Shown here: positions 12,178 through 21,706 of the stretch, piece by piece
How positions within the stretch are numbered: position 1 is the stretch's first letter
How the letters are laid out: each line of letters begins with the position of its first letter
From: Denitrovibrio acetiphilus DSM 12809
Lineage (GTDB): Bacteria > Chrysiogenota > Deferribacteres > Deferribacterales > Geovibrionaceae
Assembly (NCBI RefSeq): GCF_000025725.1
Contig: NC_013943.1
Location: forward strand, 62,001-126,000
Direction: 5' to 3'
DNA: 64,000 nt
Notes under the pieces: model-generated
Database searches by the model: none
The model's input: only the letters and a program-made list of their open reading frames with translations
What the model was told of the DNA's origin: nothing
Made by a program: the position numbers and the translations under genes

Positions 12178-12321
12178 AACTTGTTGGCAGGCAATATACT
12201 GTTAATGCAGGCTGAAACTGCACATCCTCGGCTTTGGACGGTTGCACAATATGCTGATGTCCTGATGCTGATAGCATGACAGGGCGTTTTGAATAATAAA
12301 ATGATATGCAAGGTAGAAAAT

Positions 12322-13869
12322 ATGGATATACACAGCCAGAAGGTTTTGATACTTGACTTCGGTTCGCAATATACACAGCTAATCGCACGACGTGTGCGTG
12401 AGGCAAATGTCTATTGCGAGATATTTCCGTGTAATGTGGAATTCGAGAAAATAAAAGAATACGGGGCGAAGGGGATAATACTCTCCGGCGGTCCCGCATC
12501 TGTTTACGATAAAGATGCACCTAAAGTCTCTGACGAGGTTTACGAGCTGGGTGTTCCTGTGCTCGGCATATGCTATGGGCATCAGCTCACAGGCATGTAT
12601 TTCGGCGGTGTGGTGGCAGAGGCTGACCACAGGGAATATGGACGTGCTGAACTTTATGCTGATAAATCTGATGACTTTTTTGCGGATATAGAAGATGACA
12701 GTTTTGTTGTCTGGATGAGCCACGGTGACAGGCTGGACAAGATGCCTGAAGGTTTTAAAACCATAGCAAAGACAGATAACGCACCCGTTGCAGCTATGCG
12801 CCACGAAACAAGACCTATCTATACAATCCAGTTCCACCCAGAAGTTGCACATACTAAAAACGGCAGGCAGATTCTCGAAAACTTTGTTGTTAAAATATGC
12901 GGATGCGAGCAGGTCTGGACACCACGTAATTTTGTCGAAGCTGAAATAGAGCGAATCAAAGAGCTTGTTGGTGATAAAAGGGTTCTCTGCGGGCTTTCGG
13001 GCGGTGTGGATTCTTCTGTTGCTGCGGTGCTGATACACCGTGCCATAGGCGACAATCTGACCTGTGTGTTTGTTGACAACGGGCTTTTGCGCAAGGACGA
13101 GGGAAAACAGGTCGAGGATGCTTTCAGAAATCAGTTCAAGATGAACCTCGTAGCAGTGAACGCAGAGGACAGATTTTTGTCTGTACTTAAGGGTGTTACA
13201 GACCCTGAGAAGAAGAGAAAAGCTATCGGTAATATGTTTGTCCGTATTTTCGAGGAAGAGTCAAGCAAGCTTGGCGAATTTGAATTCCTCGCTCAGGGGA
13301 CACTCTATCCGGATGTAATAGAATCAGTTTCGTTCAAAGGACCTTCCGCCACCATCAAGACCCACCACAATGTGGGCGGTCTGCCGGAAGATATGAAGTT
13401 CAAGCTTCTTGAGCCTCTACGTGAGCTTTTTAAAGACGAAGTCCGCCGTGTGGGGCTGGAGCTTGGTATACCTGAGAACTTTATCTGGAGACATCCGTTT
13501 CCGGGGCCAGGGCTCGGTGTGCGTGTTCTTGGTGAAGTGACAAAAGAACGCTGTGATGTTCTGCGTGAGGCTGATGCCATCTTTCTTGAGGAGCTGCACA
13601 AAGCAGACCTTTACACAAAGATATGGCAGGCATTTACAGTTCTGCTCCCTGTGAACACTGTCGGTGTCATGGGTGACAACAGAACATATGAAAATGCCGT
13701 TGCTGTCCGTGCTGTGGAGTCCACAGACGGCATGACTGCGGACTGGGCGCATATCCCTTATGAAGTGCTCGGGCGCATATCCAACAGGATCATTAACGAA
13801 GTCAGAGGGATAAACAGAGTGGCGTATGACATAAGCTCTAAGCCGCCTGCGACTATCGAGTGGGAGTAA
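12322..13869 (+). CDS. guaA: GMP synthase (glutamine-hydrolysing)
   Basis: GuaA aminates XMP to GMP with glutamine and ATP. The 515 residues have a class I amidotransferase domain with Cys in 'GICYGHQL' and His/Glu in 'QFHPEVAHT', an ATP-pyrophosphatase domain with PP-loop '[12 protein letters not shown]', and the C-terminal dimerisation domain ending '[10 protein letters not shown]'. An in-frame TTG at 12289 would add 11 residues, but ATG 12322 with AAGG nine bases upstream gives the expected N-terminus. It pairs functionally with guaB. The next gene starts four bases after its stop. Confidence 0.96.
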   Translation: MDIHSQKVLILDFGSQYTQLIARRVREANVYCEIFPCNVEFEKIKEYGAKGIILSGGPASVYDKDAPKVSDEVYELGVPVLGICYGHQLTGMYFGGVVAEADHREYGRAELYADKSDDFFADIEDDSFVVWMSHGDRLDKMPEGFKTIAKTDNAPVAAMRHETRPIYTIQFHPEVAHTKNGRQILENFVVKICGCEQVWTPRNFVEAEIERIKELVGDKRVLCGLSGGVDSSVAAVLIHRAIGDNLTCVFVDNGLLRKDEGKQVEDAFRNQFKMNLVAVNAEDRFLSVLKGVTDPEKKRKAIGNMFVRIFEEESSKLGEFEFLAQGTLYPDVIESVSFKGPSATIKTHHNVGGLPEDMKFKLLEPLRELFKDEVRRVGLELGIPENFIWRHPFPGPGLGVRVLGEVTKERCDVLREADAIFLEELHKADLYTKIWQAFTVLLPVNTVGVMGDNRTYENAVAVRAVESTDGMTADWAHIPYEVLGRISNRIINEVRGINRVAYDISSKPPATIEWE

Positions 13870-13872
13870 CAA

Positions 13873-15105
13873 TTGAAATTTGAACGCTTTGTGGCAGGCA
13901 GATATCTGCGAAGCCGCAAGTCGAATAAAATATTATCCTTCATCTCAGGTATCTCCATACTGGGGATACTTCTCGGGGTTGCCACACTGATCGTGGTGGT
14001 GAGCGTGATGAGCGGGTTTTCAGACAACCTGAAAAACAGAATACTTGGGGCAAATGCACATATCGTCGTTAATCGTGTGGATGTCTCCCCCATTAAGAAC
14101 TGGCAGGGGATCGGCAAGATAATCGAAGATGTTGACGGTGTAACCGGCGTCTCACCCTTTATTCTGAATCAGGTGCTTCTCACCAGTGAAAATAACGTTT
14201 CCGGTGTGGTTGTCCGAGGGGTTGTCCCTGAGCGCGAGCTTAAGGTCACTTCTATCAAAAAGTTTATGACTGACGGATATTTTAACGATATCTCAAAGAA
14301 AGCTGAAAATGGCAACCCGCAGATAGCAGTGGGGAAAGAGCTTGCTGCCAACCTTGGTGTTCTCCCTGGTGATGAAGTTGTTATGGTTTCTCCTTTCGGC
14401 AAGAAGGGGCCTTTCGGCATAACACCAAAGATGAAGCGTTTCGAAGTTTCAGGTATATTTGATACCGGCATGTATGAGTACAATAACTCTCTCGCTTATA
14501 TCGATATATCTGATGCGCAGGAATTTTTCGGTACAGGAGACATCGCATCCGGTTTCAGCATCAGCACCGGGAATTTCGACAAAGCACCAGCTATCGCGGC
14601 ACAGATTCAGAAAGAGCTGGACTTTCCTTTCTGGTCGAGAGACTGGATAAGCATGAATAAAAATCTGTTTTCTGCTCTGAAACTGGAAAAATATGCAATG
14701 TTTATAATCCTGACGCTGATTATTATAGTGGCGTCATTTAATGTAATAAGCATGATAACGGTTACTGTTAAAGATAAAAAACGTGACATAGCTATAATGC
14801 GTGCCATGGGTGCGCCGGAAAAGATGATATCCCGCATATTCATGAAGCAGGGGATGATCATAGGGATCACAGGGACGGTGTTTGGCAACATACTCGGGTT
14901 TGTTATATGCGTTGTTCTGGAAAGGTTTAAGCTGATCTCACTTCCGGAGGATGTATATTTCATGGACAGGATACCTGTTAAAATGGAACTTTCAACATTT
15001 GTCGTGGTAACAGTATGCGCACTGCTTATCACATATATAGCCGGCTTATTTCCTGCGAAACAATCAGCGAAGCTTGACCCTATTGAGGCTCTCCGCAGAG
15101 ATTAA
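13873..15105 (+). CDS. LolC/LolE-family lipoprotein-releasing ABC permease
   Basis: The 410-residue protein has the LolC/E layout: N-terminal 'RYLRSRKSNKILSFISGI', one transmembrane helix near residues 22-45, a large periplasmic domain, then three helices (about 270-295, 320-350, 375-395) and the conserved ending 'AKLDPIEALRRD'. Family members extract mature lipoproteins from the inner membrane for transfer to LolA. It starts with TTG at 13873, four bases after guaA, with GGGAG at 13862-13866. No LolD ATPase is adjacent, so the ATPase must be encoded elsewhere. Confidence 0.88.
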   Translation: MKFERFVAGRYLRSRKSNKILSFISGISILGILLGVATLIVVVSVMSGFSDNLKNRILGANAHIVVNRVDVSPIKNWQGIGKIIEDVDGVTGVSPFILNQVLLTSENNVSGVVVRGVVPERELKVTSIKKFMTDGYFNDISKKAENGNPQIAVGKELAANLGVLPGDEVVMVSPFGKKGPFGITPKMKRFEVSGIFDTGMYEYNNSLAYIDISDAQEFFGTGDIASGFSISTGNFDKAPAIAAQIQKELDFPFWSRDWISMNKNLFSALKLEKYAMFIILTLIIIVASFNVISMITVTVKDKKRDIAIMRAMGAPEKMISRIFMKQGMIIGITGTVFGNILGFVICVVLERFKLISLPEDVYFMDRIPVKMELSTFVVVTVCALLITYIAGLFPAKQSAKLDPIEALRRD

Positions 15106-15107
15106 AT

Positions 15108-15362
15108 ATGAAACTGTCGGTATATGTTCAGCCCGGGGCGAAAAAGACAGAGCTATCGGGCATGCATGACGGAAAAATAAAAATCCGTGTATGTGCACCG
15201 CCTGTTGAGGGCGCTGCCAATGAAGTTCTCGTTAAGTTTTTGTCAAAACAGCTTAAAATATCTAAATCCGGTATAAAAATTATCTCTGGTGAAAAATCCC
15301 GTCATAAAATAGTCGAGATCAATATGGACACATTAGATGTCATGAATTGCCTTTCTAAGTAG
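15108..15362 (+). CDS. DUF167/YggU-family protein
   Basis: This 84-residue protein has the family signature 'VQPGAKKTE' at the N-terminus and 'APPVEGAANEVLVKFLS' in the centre. The family is small, widespread and of undefined biochemical function. It begins two bases after the LolC/E gene and is likely in the same transcript. Confidence 0.88.
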   Translation: MKLSVYVQPGAKKTELSGMHDGKIKIRVCAPPVEGAANEVLVKFLSKQLKISKSGIKIISGEKSRHKIVEINMDTLDVMNCLSK

Positions 15363-15453
15363 TTATTAACGAACTTATGCTAATCTCCGTTTTCTATAGT
15401 TTATGGCGCAGAACTGCCATATGTGGTACTTTATAATTCATAGGAGGCCTCAC

Positions 15454-16278
15454 ATGAAACTAATTTCAATGTTTGCGCTGGTAATGTCGATATCTCTGTT
15501 TGCTTTCGCTTTTGGTGAAGGCAAGTATTATAAAAAGGGTCTGGAAGCAATGGGGCAAGGAGACTTGCAGTCAGCGAAAGTATTCTTTGATGAATCTATT
15601 AATGAAAACCCTAAGTTTTCAAGGGGTTACAGCAATCTCGCATATGTTCAGGCACAGCTTGGCGAGATTGATAATGCTATCATGAACTACAAAATGGCTT
15701 ACAAGTTTGACAAGGAAGACTATAGTTCACTTACAAATCTTTGCGGACTGCTCATAGACAAAAACGACCTGAAGAATGCACTGACAAGCTGTTCGAAAGC
15801 CATCAGCATTAATCCGGCTAGCTACAAGGCCTACAACAAAAGATGTATGGTCTTCCTGAACGGAAAACGTTACGACAGCGCAATTGCCGACTGTTCACAG
15901 GCGATATCACTGCGCAGAGATTATGTAACACCTTACATAAACAGAGGGATGGCGTATTCTGCTCTTAAAAAATATAAAGAAGCATATGACGACCTGAGCA
16001 TGGCGATAAAGATAGAACCCTCTAACGCTCTTGCTTATAACAACAGATGTGTAGTAAACAAAGACCTCGAACAATATGACAAAGCTCTGGCAGACTGTAC
16101 AAAATCCATTGAGCTGGACAGCAGCGTATCGGAAGCGTATCTGACCAGAGGGTCTATATATCAGACAATGGGACAGAATGAGGATGCCATAATAGACTAC
16201 ACGATGTATCTGAAGCAGAACCCTGATGCTGAGTCTGTGCGTCAGCGCATGAACACCCTTTTAAAGGATATTAAGTGA
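15454..16278 (+). CDS. Periplasmic TPR-repeat protein
   Basis: The 274 residues begin with a signal peptide (MKLISMFALVMSISLFAFA) and continue with about seven TPR units ('GYSNLAYVQAQLGEIDNAIM', 'AYNKRCMVFLNGKRYDSAI', 'YINRGMAYSALKKYKEAY'). Several units carry paired Cys-bearing helices (SCSKAISI, DCSQAISL, DCTKSIEL). It is probably a periplasmic scaffold. The AGGAGG at 15442-15447 fixes the start at ATG 15454; a longer frame from 15403 lacks a ribosome site. Its stop overlaps the HAD gene start. Confidence 0.85.
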   Translation: MKLISMFALVMSISLFAFAFGEGKYYKKGLEAMGQGDLQSAKVFFDESINENPKFSRGYSNLAYVQAQLGEIDNAIMNYKMAYKFDKEDYSSLTNLCGLLIDKNDLKNALTSCSKAISINPASYKAYNKRCMVFLNGKRYDSAIADCSQAISLRRDYVTPYINRGMAYSALKKYKEAYDDLSMAIKIEPSNALAYNNRCVVNKDLEQYDKALADCTKSIELDSSVSEAYLTRGSIYQTMGQNEDAIIDYTMYLKQNPDAESVRQRMNTLLKDIK

Positions 16279-16904
16279 AATACAAAGCGGTACTGATAGA
16301 TTTTGATAACACAATGATAGGCACTGAAAAATATAATTTCAGGCTTTTTAAAGAGACGATAAGCGGTCTGATCGGCAGAGAGCTTACGAGTGAAGACCGT
16401 AAAAACTTTGACGGTCACACATGGAAGGGCATATTTCAGATATTATCTGAACAGTATTTACCGGAAATGAAACCGGAAGATATCAGAAATATTTTTGTAG
16501 ATGCAAAATCAAACTTCTTTAACGGCGGTTCAGCACCACTGGCAGAAGGGCTTGACGATGTACTTGCGCTGAACATAAAAAAGGGTATCGTCACCGGAAG
16601 CTCACGGGCAGAGGTCAATATGTTTGCCCACTGTATTGATCTTTCAGCATTTGACATAATTGCTACAGATGAACTTTACGACAAAGGGAAACCGGCTCCT
16701 GACGGATATCTTTACGCTGCGAATGAGCTGGGATTTGAGCCCGGGGAATGTCTGTGTGTCGAAGATTCTTTTATCGGGCTGAAATCTGCGAAAAGTGCAG
16801 GGTGTGTTACTGTTTTTACCCGGGAGTTTGCTGATGAGGATCACAGCGGTATAGCGGACTTTACTGTTGAGTGCATGTCGGAAGTGGTTGATCTCCTGAG
16901 ATAA
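16275..16904 (+). CDS. HAD-superfamily phosphatase (phosphoglycolate phosphatase / phosphoglucomutase-like)
   Basis: The 209-residue protein has the four HAD motifs: nucleophile Asp in 'IDFDNTM', 'VTGSS', Lys in 'DKGKPAPDGYLYAANELG' and 'CVEDSFIGLKSA'. An alpha-helical cap follows motif I, as in subfamily I. Substrates in this subfamily are small phosphorylated metabolites and cannot be assigned from sequence. The GTG start overlaps the upstream TPR stop (GTGA), so translation is coupled. Confidence 0.88.
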   Translation: MKYKAVLIDFDNTMIGTEKYNFRLFKETISGLIGRELTSEDRKNFDGHTWKGIFQILSEQYLPEMKPEDIRNIFVDAKSNFFNGGSAPLAEGLDDVLALNIKKGIVTGSSRAEVNMFAHCIDLSAFDIIATDELYDKGKPAPDGYLYAANELGFEPGECLCVEDSFIGLKSAKSAGCVTVFTREFADEDHSGIADFTVECMSEVVDLLR

Positions 16905-16908
16905 AGAA

Positions 16909-16940
16909 GCCCCCCTCAAGCGAGGGAGGCGTTATTATAA
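16909..16940 (+). terminator. Probable terminator after HAD gene
   Basis: GCCCCCCTC (16909-16917) pairs with GAGGGAGGC (16922-16930) around AAGC. The following gttattat is only a weak T tract, so efficiency is uncertain. Confidence 0.6.
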
Positions 16941-16993
16941 AAACGGTTACAGACAAGTAAGTAATCTAAAGACTTAAGCTAATTACTATGTAA

Positions 16994-17028
16994 AGATTGC
17001 CGCGTTGCTTTGCTCCTCTCAATGACAC
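16994..17028 (-). repeat. Dispersed repeat copy, inverted
   Basis: On the - strand this reads gtgtcattgagaggagcaaa then gcaacgcggcaatct. It matches the 'tcattgcg...gcaa' family seen at 8559 and in the tandem array at 10.3 kb. It lies in the 239-base gap between two convergent genes. Confidence 0.55.
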
Positions 17029-17143
17029 GTCTTACTAATATGCAGATGCTAAGGGCTATGTCGCCTGTTTCTCGCAATTACGAGATCAAGCCATCATGTA
17101 ATTTCAAGCACTTCTGCCGCCTCATTATATTACCTTTTTAGCC

Positions 17144-18328
17144 TTAAGGCTGCTGGCTTTGGGCTGCTGAGCCCGCACGGAGAGCACAGTCTTCAATGGC
17201 GACCCCTCCGAAGTAATTACCAACCACATAGAGCCCTTTGTATTTGCTGAGTGTGGTGTCAATCTTTCTGACGCGGTCTTTGTGATCCATGCCCAGAGTT
17301 GGTGAAAAATGGACTGTTGCACCGCTTTTTACGATAGAGCTTCGGTCTATTCCGAGAATATCTTCAATTTTGGAAATCTTCTCGTCTTCGTCCAGCGCAC
17401 CGTCGCAGAAGTGGAAAGCGGCTCCTCTGTATTTGTCATGGGGGAGAATGTCCCTTGACACAGCAGAAGTGAAAACATCGTCTTTAGCAATTATAAAACT
17501 GAACGGCTCAACATTTATGTCTTCTTTTCTGACAATCACGCCGTATGTGTCAACTTTTACACCATGTATTTCAGACAGAAGTGATGCTGTTTCAGGTGCT
17601 GCTTGTTCCAGAAGTTTTCCGGCAACAGGGGGCGGGCAAGCCATTACAATATTCGGGGTCTGAAATTTATCACCTTTTACAGTTTCGACAGTATATGTCC
17701 CGTCAGCAAGTGTGACGTCAACAGCTTCGCAGTCAGTCTTGAGAGTTACATTTTCTTTTGCAGCAACAGAATCAATAAATGTTGACATGCCGCCTTTAAG
17801 AGTGAAGTTTCTCGGGGCTGTTTTGTCCCTGTCTCGTTTTTTCAGAAGCATATCCGCAGGGAATCCTGATGCGTCCTGAGATATAACAGCCTGGAGCATC
17901 GCCTGAAACATATTGTCATAGTTACTTTTGCCAAGTATGGCTGAGTAGTATTCTCTGACACTGTTGCCTTCCTTCTTTTTAAAAAACATTTTAGGTGCGT
18001 TGAGAGCCAGCTCAACTTTGCTGAGTGCTGACATGAGAGAGCCGATCTTTCCTTCTCTGTACATTTTAAAAGACGCCTTCTCTCTGCCGATAAATTTGTC
18101 TTCTGTTCCAAGCTCTCTGAGAGTTTTGATGAACGACATATAAGAACTGTATATTGTGTGTCCGCCGAGCTCCAGCCAGAAGTCCTCGTGACGGAGTGAG
18201 TACAGGCAACCTCCGGCGTAGCCTTTCTTTTCGAGAACGAGTACATTTTCCCCCTGTTCCGACATGTGGTGTGCGAAGCTCATCCCGCTGATACCGCTTC
18301 CGATTATGATAAAATCAAATGTATTCAT
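17144..18328 (-). CDS. FAD-dependent oxidoreductase, protoporphyrinogen oxidase-like
   Basis: The 394-residue flavoprotein has the N-terminal dinucleotide fold 'FIIIGSGISGMSFAHHMSE', the 'GGCLYSLRHEDFWLELGGH' substrate/FAD segment, and a C-terminal FAD motif 'GLYVVGNYFGGVAIEDCA'. That C-terminal motif is typical of HemY-type protoporphyrinogen/coproporphyrinogen oxidases and related amine oxidases. GGAGG upstream of ATG 18328 sets the start; a longer frame from 18430 has no such site. The neighbouring c-type cytochrome makes a haem role attractive, but a carotenoid desaturase or amine oxidase function is not excluded. Confidence 0.7.
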   Translation of the reverse strand: MNTFDFIIIGSGISGMSFAHHMSEQGENVLVLEKKGYAGGCLYSLRHEDFWLELGGHTIYSSYMSFIKTLRELGTEDKFIGREKASFKMYREGKIGSLMSALSKVELALNAPKMFFKKKEGNSVREYYSAILGKSNYDNMFQAMLQAVISQDASGFPADMLLKKRDRDKTAPRNFTLKGGMSTFIDSVAAKENVTLKTDCEAVDVTLADGTYTVETVKGDKFQTPNIVMACPPPVAGKLLEQAAPETASLLSEIHGVKVDTYGVIVRKEDINVEPFSFIIAKDDVFTSAVSRDILPHDKYRGAAFHFCDGALDEDEKISKIEDILGIDRSSIVKSGATVHFSPTLGMDHKDRVRKIDTTLSKYKGLYVVGNYFGGVAIEDCALRAGSAAQSQQP

Positions 18329-18507
18329 TACAGCCTCCATCATTTTAGTATAGCTTCTCTGCTGAGTGTAAGCAAGTAGGCAGACTGCTGATTTGGAGTC
18401 TTTTTGTAGATAATTTTTACAAATGTTCACAATATTTACATCACTCTTACAACCTTAATAAGCGTTTTACAAAGTACACGCTAAAATTAGAATATAGAGG
18501 TGGGTTG

Positions 18508-18603
18508 ATGAAAAAGTTTCCATGGCTGGTTCCTGTTTATGCATCGGCTGCCGTGTTCAGCCTTTATGCGTGGGCAGCGTCTTTCTTTTTATACGGCAAA
18601 TAG
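18508..18603 (+). CDS. Small single-span membrane peptide upstream of nap
   Basis: This 31-residue frame begins at ATG 18508 with a strong ribosome site (AGAGGTGG) and ends at TAG 18601. It is KK- and Pro-containing at the start, then hydrophobic for about 22 residues ('WLVPVYASAAVFSLYAWAAS'), and closes with a short basic tail, as expected for one transmembrane helix. It lies divergently from the PPOX-like gene and 138 bases before napM. Small membrane proteins such as NapE occur in other nap clusters, but there is no sequence match I can claim. Coding status rests on the ribosome site and composition. Confidence 0.55.
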   Translation: MKKFPWLVPVYASAAVFSLYAWAASFFLYGK

Positions 18604-18644
18604 CGAACAGCATAGCTTATAAACAAGTGTTAACGCACTTAAAC

Positions 18645-18699
18645 AACCTCTGATATACCGTAGTCATAGGGCTGACTGCGGTATGTCCGTTTTGAGGTT
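18645..18699 (+). promoter_or_regulatory. Nested hairpin in napM leader
   Basis: AACCTC (18645-18650) pairs with GAGGTT (18694-18699). Inside, ATACCGTAGTC (18655-18665) pairs with GACTGCGGTAT (18674-18684) with a single T-G wobble and an 8-base loop. There is no T run directly after, so it looks more like leader RNA structure than a terminator. A second inverted repeat, AAGTG/CACTT, sits at 18625-18640. Confidence 0.5.
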
Positions 18700-18741
18700 G
18701 CGAGAGGTTTTTGCAAACATTTTAGTACCGGAGGTATTTGT

Positions 18742-19101
18742 ATGGGATCGTTTAATAAGATTTTCTTTTTAGTGATGGTTCTTATCCTGACAACGGTTGC
18801 CTTTGCCTATGCAGCAGATGAGCATCCTGAGGATATGGGGAATAAGGACTGTGCGGAATGCCATGTTGATGTTACCCCAGAGATTTACAAACAATGGGAA
18901 GAGAGCGCTCACGGGTTCACAGGGGTTAAGTGTCAGGTCTGCCATGGTGACGAGGTAAACTTTGTGAAATCCCCGACCAATGCTACATGCGAGGGCTGCC
19001 ATTCTATGCAGGTGGAAAATAATCAGGTTCCGCAGGCAAGGTGTGCAAGCTGCCATATAGCTCATAACTTTACAGTGCACAAGATGCACGACTACAAATA
19101 A
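18742..19101 (+). CDS. napM: Tetrahaem cytochrome c, NapM-like
   Basis: The 119-residue protein has a signal peptide (cleavage near residue 24) and four CXXCH haem sites at Cys37, Cys64, Cys83 and Cys101. Extra His residues could serve as second ligands. It directly precedes napA; a tetrahaem NapM lies in the same place in the Desulfovibrio desulfuricans nap operon (napC-M-A-D-G-H), and I name it on that basis. It probably carries electrons from the quinol-oxidising module to NapA in the periplasm. GGAGG lies 8 bases before the start. Confidence 0.85.
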   Translation: MGSFNKIFFLVMVLILTTVAFAYAADEHPEDMGNKDCAECHVDVTPEIYKQWEESAHGFTGVKCQVCHGDEVNFVKSPTNATCEGCHSMQVENNQVPQARCASCHIAHNFTVHKMHDYK

Positions 19102-19112
19102 GGGGGACTTTC

Positions 19113-21506
19113 ATGAGTATAAGCAGAAGAACTTTTCTTAAAGCATCAGTAGCAACTGCCGCAGCCGCATCCGTAGGCATTGCAATGCCTAAAAACGCTG
19201 AGGCGGCTCGTGGTGCAGATGTTGATAAATGGGTAAAAGGCGCCTGCCGTTTCTGCGGTACAGGCTGTGGTGTTTATATAGGCGTTAAGGACGGGAAAGT
19301 CGTTGCTATTAAAGGTAACCCTGACGCTCAGACAAACTTCGGATTTCTCTGTGTTAAAGGGTTTCTTGCATATAAATGTATGTATCACCCTGACAGACTT
19401 ACCGAACCTATGATACGCCAGTCAAATGGTAAATTCAAAAAAGTCAGCTGGGATAAGGCTCTGGATACCGTTGCGGATAAGTTCAAGGAACTCCACAAAA
19501 AATACGGCAAAGACGCTGTAGCGTATTACGGCTCAGGTCAGGCGATGACAGAAGAAAGTTATACTTTCAATAAGCTTTTTAAAGGCGGTTTCGGGTCTAA
19601 CATGGTAGAGGGGAACCCGCGTTTGTGCATGGCTTCCGCTGTCGGGGGCTATATATCCTCTTTCGGTTCTGATGAACCGGTGGGAGCATATGCGGATATA
19701 GAATACTCTAAATGTCTGTTTATAGTCGGCTCCAATGCCTCTGAGTGTCACCCTGTGCTCTTCCGCAGAATTATGCGCCATAAAATGAAAAATCCTGATG
19801 TTAAGATCATCGTATGCGAACCGAGAAAGACCACAACATCAAAGATTGCCGACCTCTGGCTTCCGGTTGACCCGGGGACAGACCTTGCTGTTTTCCATGC
19901 AATGGCAAAAGTTATCATGGACAACAACTGGCATAACGAACGTTTCATGAATGAAAATGCACGTATCACAAACGGTAAAGAAACCTTTGATATCGCTGCA
20001 TACAAAGAATTTATAAAAGATTTTACACCTGAAAAAGTAGAGAAACTTACACGCTGTCCGGCAGATAATATCCGTCAGGCTGCGGAATGGTTTGCAAATT
20101 CAGGTGCATCTACATCACTCTGGACCATGGGGCTTAATCAGCGTACGAGGGGCGTATGGGCAAACAACCTCATACACAACCTGCACCTTATCACAGGCAA
20201 CCTGTTCAAGCCGGGGGCGGATTCGTTCTCCCTCACAGGACAGCCGAATGCATGTGGCGGTGTACGTGAAACAGGTACTCTCTGTCACCTTCTGCCGGGG
20301 ACAAAACCTGTTACTCTCGATAAGTGGCGTAGTCACATAGAGAAAGAGTGGGGAATCAAGCCGGGGACTATTAACCCTAAACCGGGGTTCCATACTATGA
20401 AGATGTTTGACTCCCTTGGCGGAGAGAAGGATACGTCAAAACCTATAAAAGGGATGATCACTTGTACTACGAACCCGGCACAATCTCTGCCTAACCTGAA
20501 CAAGTATATTGACGGTATGCGTGACTCTTTCCTTGTGGTTATTGATATTTTCCCCACAAGGACGACTCAGCTTGCAGATGTTGTCCTTCCTGCTGCGTTT
20601 ATCTATGAGAAAGGCGGTGTGTATGGATGCTCCGAGCGTAGAAGCCAGCTTACAGAAAAATGCGTGGAACCTATGGGGAATGCAAAACCTGATGTGTGGA
20701 TTGCTGCTCAGATAGCTAAACGCATGGGGCTTGAAAAGCTCATTCCGTGGAACAGCGATGACTCAATGAAAAACAATGAAATGGCGTGGAGCGAATATAT
20801 CCGTGTGACAAAAGATACAGACCACACGCTCGCAGGCGCTACATACAGCAGATTGAAAAAAGAGAAGGCCGGGCTTCAGTGGCCTTGTCCGACTACAGAT
20901 CACCCGGGCACATATAAAAGATATGTCAGAGGTATGGATCCTATGTTTGAGCATGAAGGGTTCCAGAAGAAATTTGGTATTAAAATGCCTCTGGACAGGC
21001 AGTTCTACTTCTATATGGACAGTAAAGGCGAAGGGAAAGCAAACATCTGGCTGCGGCCTTATGCCGGTCCTGCTGAAGTTCCATCTGCTGAGTTTCCGTT
21101 CTACCTCACAACTGGGCGTGTTATTGAGCAGTGGCATACAGGGACGATGACAATGCGTATCCCTGAGATAGCAAGAGCTCACCCGAACGGCTACATCGAA
21201 GTGCACCCTGATGATGCGAAGAAGTACGGTATCATCTCCGGAGATATGGTGGAGGTTACAAGTATACGAGGGAAGTCAATTTTGCCTGCTCATGTTACCA
21301 AAGTTTCACTCCCGGGCATACTCTTTGTTCCATGGCACGATCAGGCTATGGACAGGATGATCAACTTTGTATGTAACGATGCAGTTGACCCTGGTTCGAA
21401 GGAGCCGGAGTTTAAGATTGCCGCCGTGAAAATTAAAAGAATTTCAGGACCAAAAGACGTGGCTGACAAATACATAGTCAGCGACATAAACTCATCCTTC
21501 TCCTAA
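19113..21506 (+). CDS. napA: Periplasmic nitrate reductase catalytic subunit
   Basis: NapA reduces nitrate to nitrite with Mo-bis-MGD and one [4Fe-4S] cluster. The 797 residues start with a Tat signal (SRRTFLK at 4-10, cleavage near AEA, 30). Cluster ligands are Cys45, Cys48, Cys52 and Cys80; the Mo ligand is Cys172 in 'PRLCMASAV', the Nap/Nas-type motif. The C-terminal molydopterin-binding domain shows 'LTTGRVIEQWHTGTMT'. It is somewhat longer than the roughly 755-residue Desulfovibrio enzyme. It starts 11 bases after napM. No NapB or NapC is encoded nearby. Confidence 0.94.
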   Translation: MSISRRTFLKASVATAAAASVGIAMPKNAEAARGADVDKWVKGACRFCGTGCGVYIGVKDGKVVAIKGNPDAQTNFGFLCVKGFLAYKCMYHPDRLTEPMIRQSNGKFKKVSWDKALDTVADKFKELHKKYGKDAVAYYGSGQAMTEESYTFNKLFKGGFGSNMVEGNPRLCMASAVGGYISSFGSDEPVGAYADIEYSKCLFIVGSNASECHPVLFRRIMRHKMKNPDVKIIVCEPRKTTTSKIADLWLPVDPGTDLAVFHAMAKVIMDNNWHNERFMNENARITNGKETFDIAAYKEFIKDFTPEKVEKLTRCPADNIRQAAEWFANSGASTSLWTMGLNQRTRGVWANNLIHNLHLITGNLFKPGADSFSLTGQPNACGGVRETGTLCHLLPGTKPVTLDKWRSHIEKEWGIKPGTINPKPGFHTMKMFDSLGGEKDTSKPIKGMITCTTNPAQSLPNLNKYIDGMRDSFLVVIDIFPTRTTQLADVVLPAAFIYEKGGVYGCSERRSQLTEKCVEPMGNAKPDVWIAAQIAKRMGLEKLIPWNSDDSMKNNEMAWSEYIRVTKDTDHTLAGATYSRLKKEKAGLQWPCPTTDHPGTYKRYVRGMDPMFEHEGFQKKFGIKMPLDRQFYFYMDSKGEGKANIWLRPYAGPAEVPSAEFPFYLTTGRVIEQWHTGTMTMRIPEIARAHPNGYIEVHPDDAKKYGIISGDMVEVTSIRGKSILPAHVTKVSLPGILFVPWHDQAMDRMINFVCNDAVDPGSKEPEFKIAAVKIKRISGPKDVADKYIVSDINSSFS

Positions 21507-21527
21507 GAAGGCGACCAGCATCACTTT

Positions 21528-21558
21528 GCACTCCCTCTGCGGGGGGAGTGCTTTTTTT
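21528..21558 (+). terminator. Terminator between napA and napD
   Basis: GCACTCCC (21528-21535) pairs with GGGAGTGC (21544-21551) and is followed by seven Ts. It is a strong intrinsic terminator inside the nap cluster, so napDGH must depend on read-through or on their own promoter. Confidence 0.9.
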
Positions 21559-21706
21559 AAATGTGGTGTATGATTATTATAAGAAGACAGCATCACTGCG
21601 AAAACCATCCGGCAGTTTCTTACTGCTGATGCCTGAGGAAACTTCTTAATGCATAGTTTTTTCAGCGGAGTCCGCAATGATAACAATTTTGATGCAGGAG
21701 CCGAAA

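Noticed and set aside
12178-12321. Purine riboswitch before guaA
   Set aside because: No conserved purine-aptamer loops or terminator alternative were found in the 144 bases.
13417-13872. Long antisense frame over guaA
   Set aside because: It mirrors guaA codon structure and has no ribosome site or recognisable motif.
16905-17143. tRNA or small RNA in the gap after the HAD gene
   Set aside because: The only structure found is the terminator and a repeat copy; no cloverleaf could be formed.
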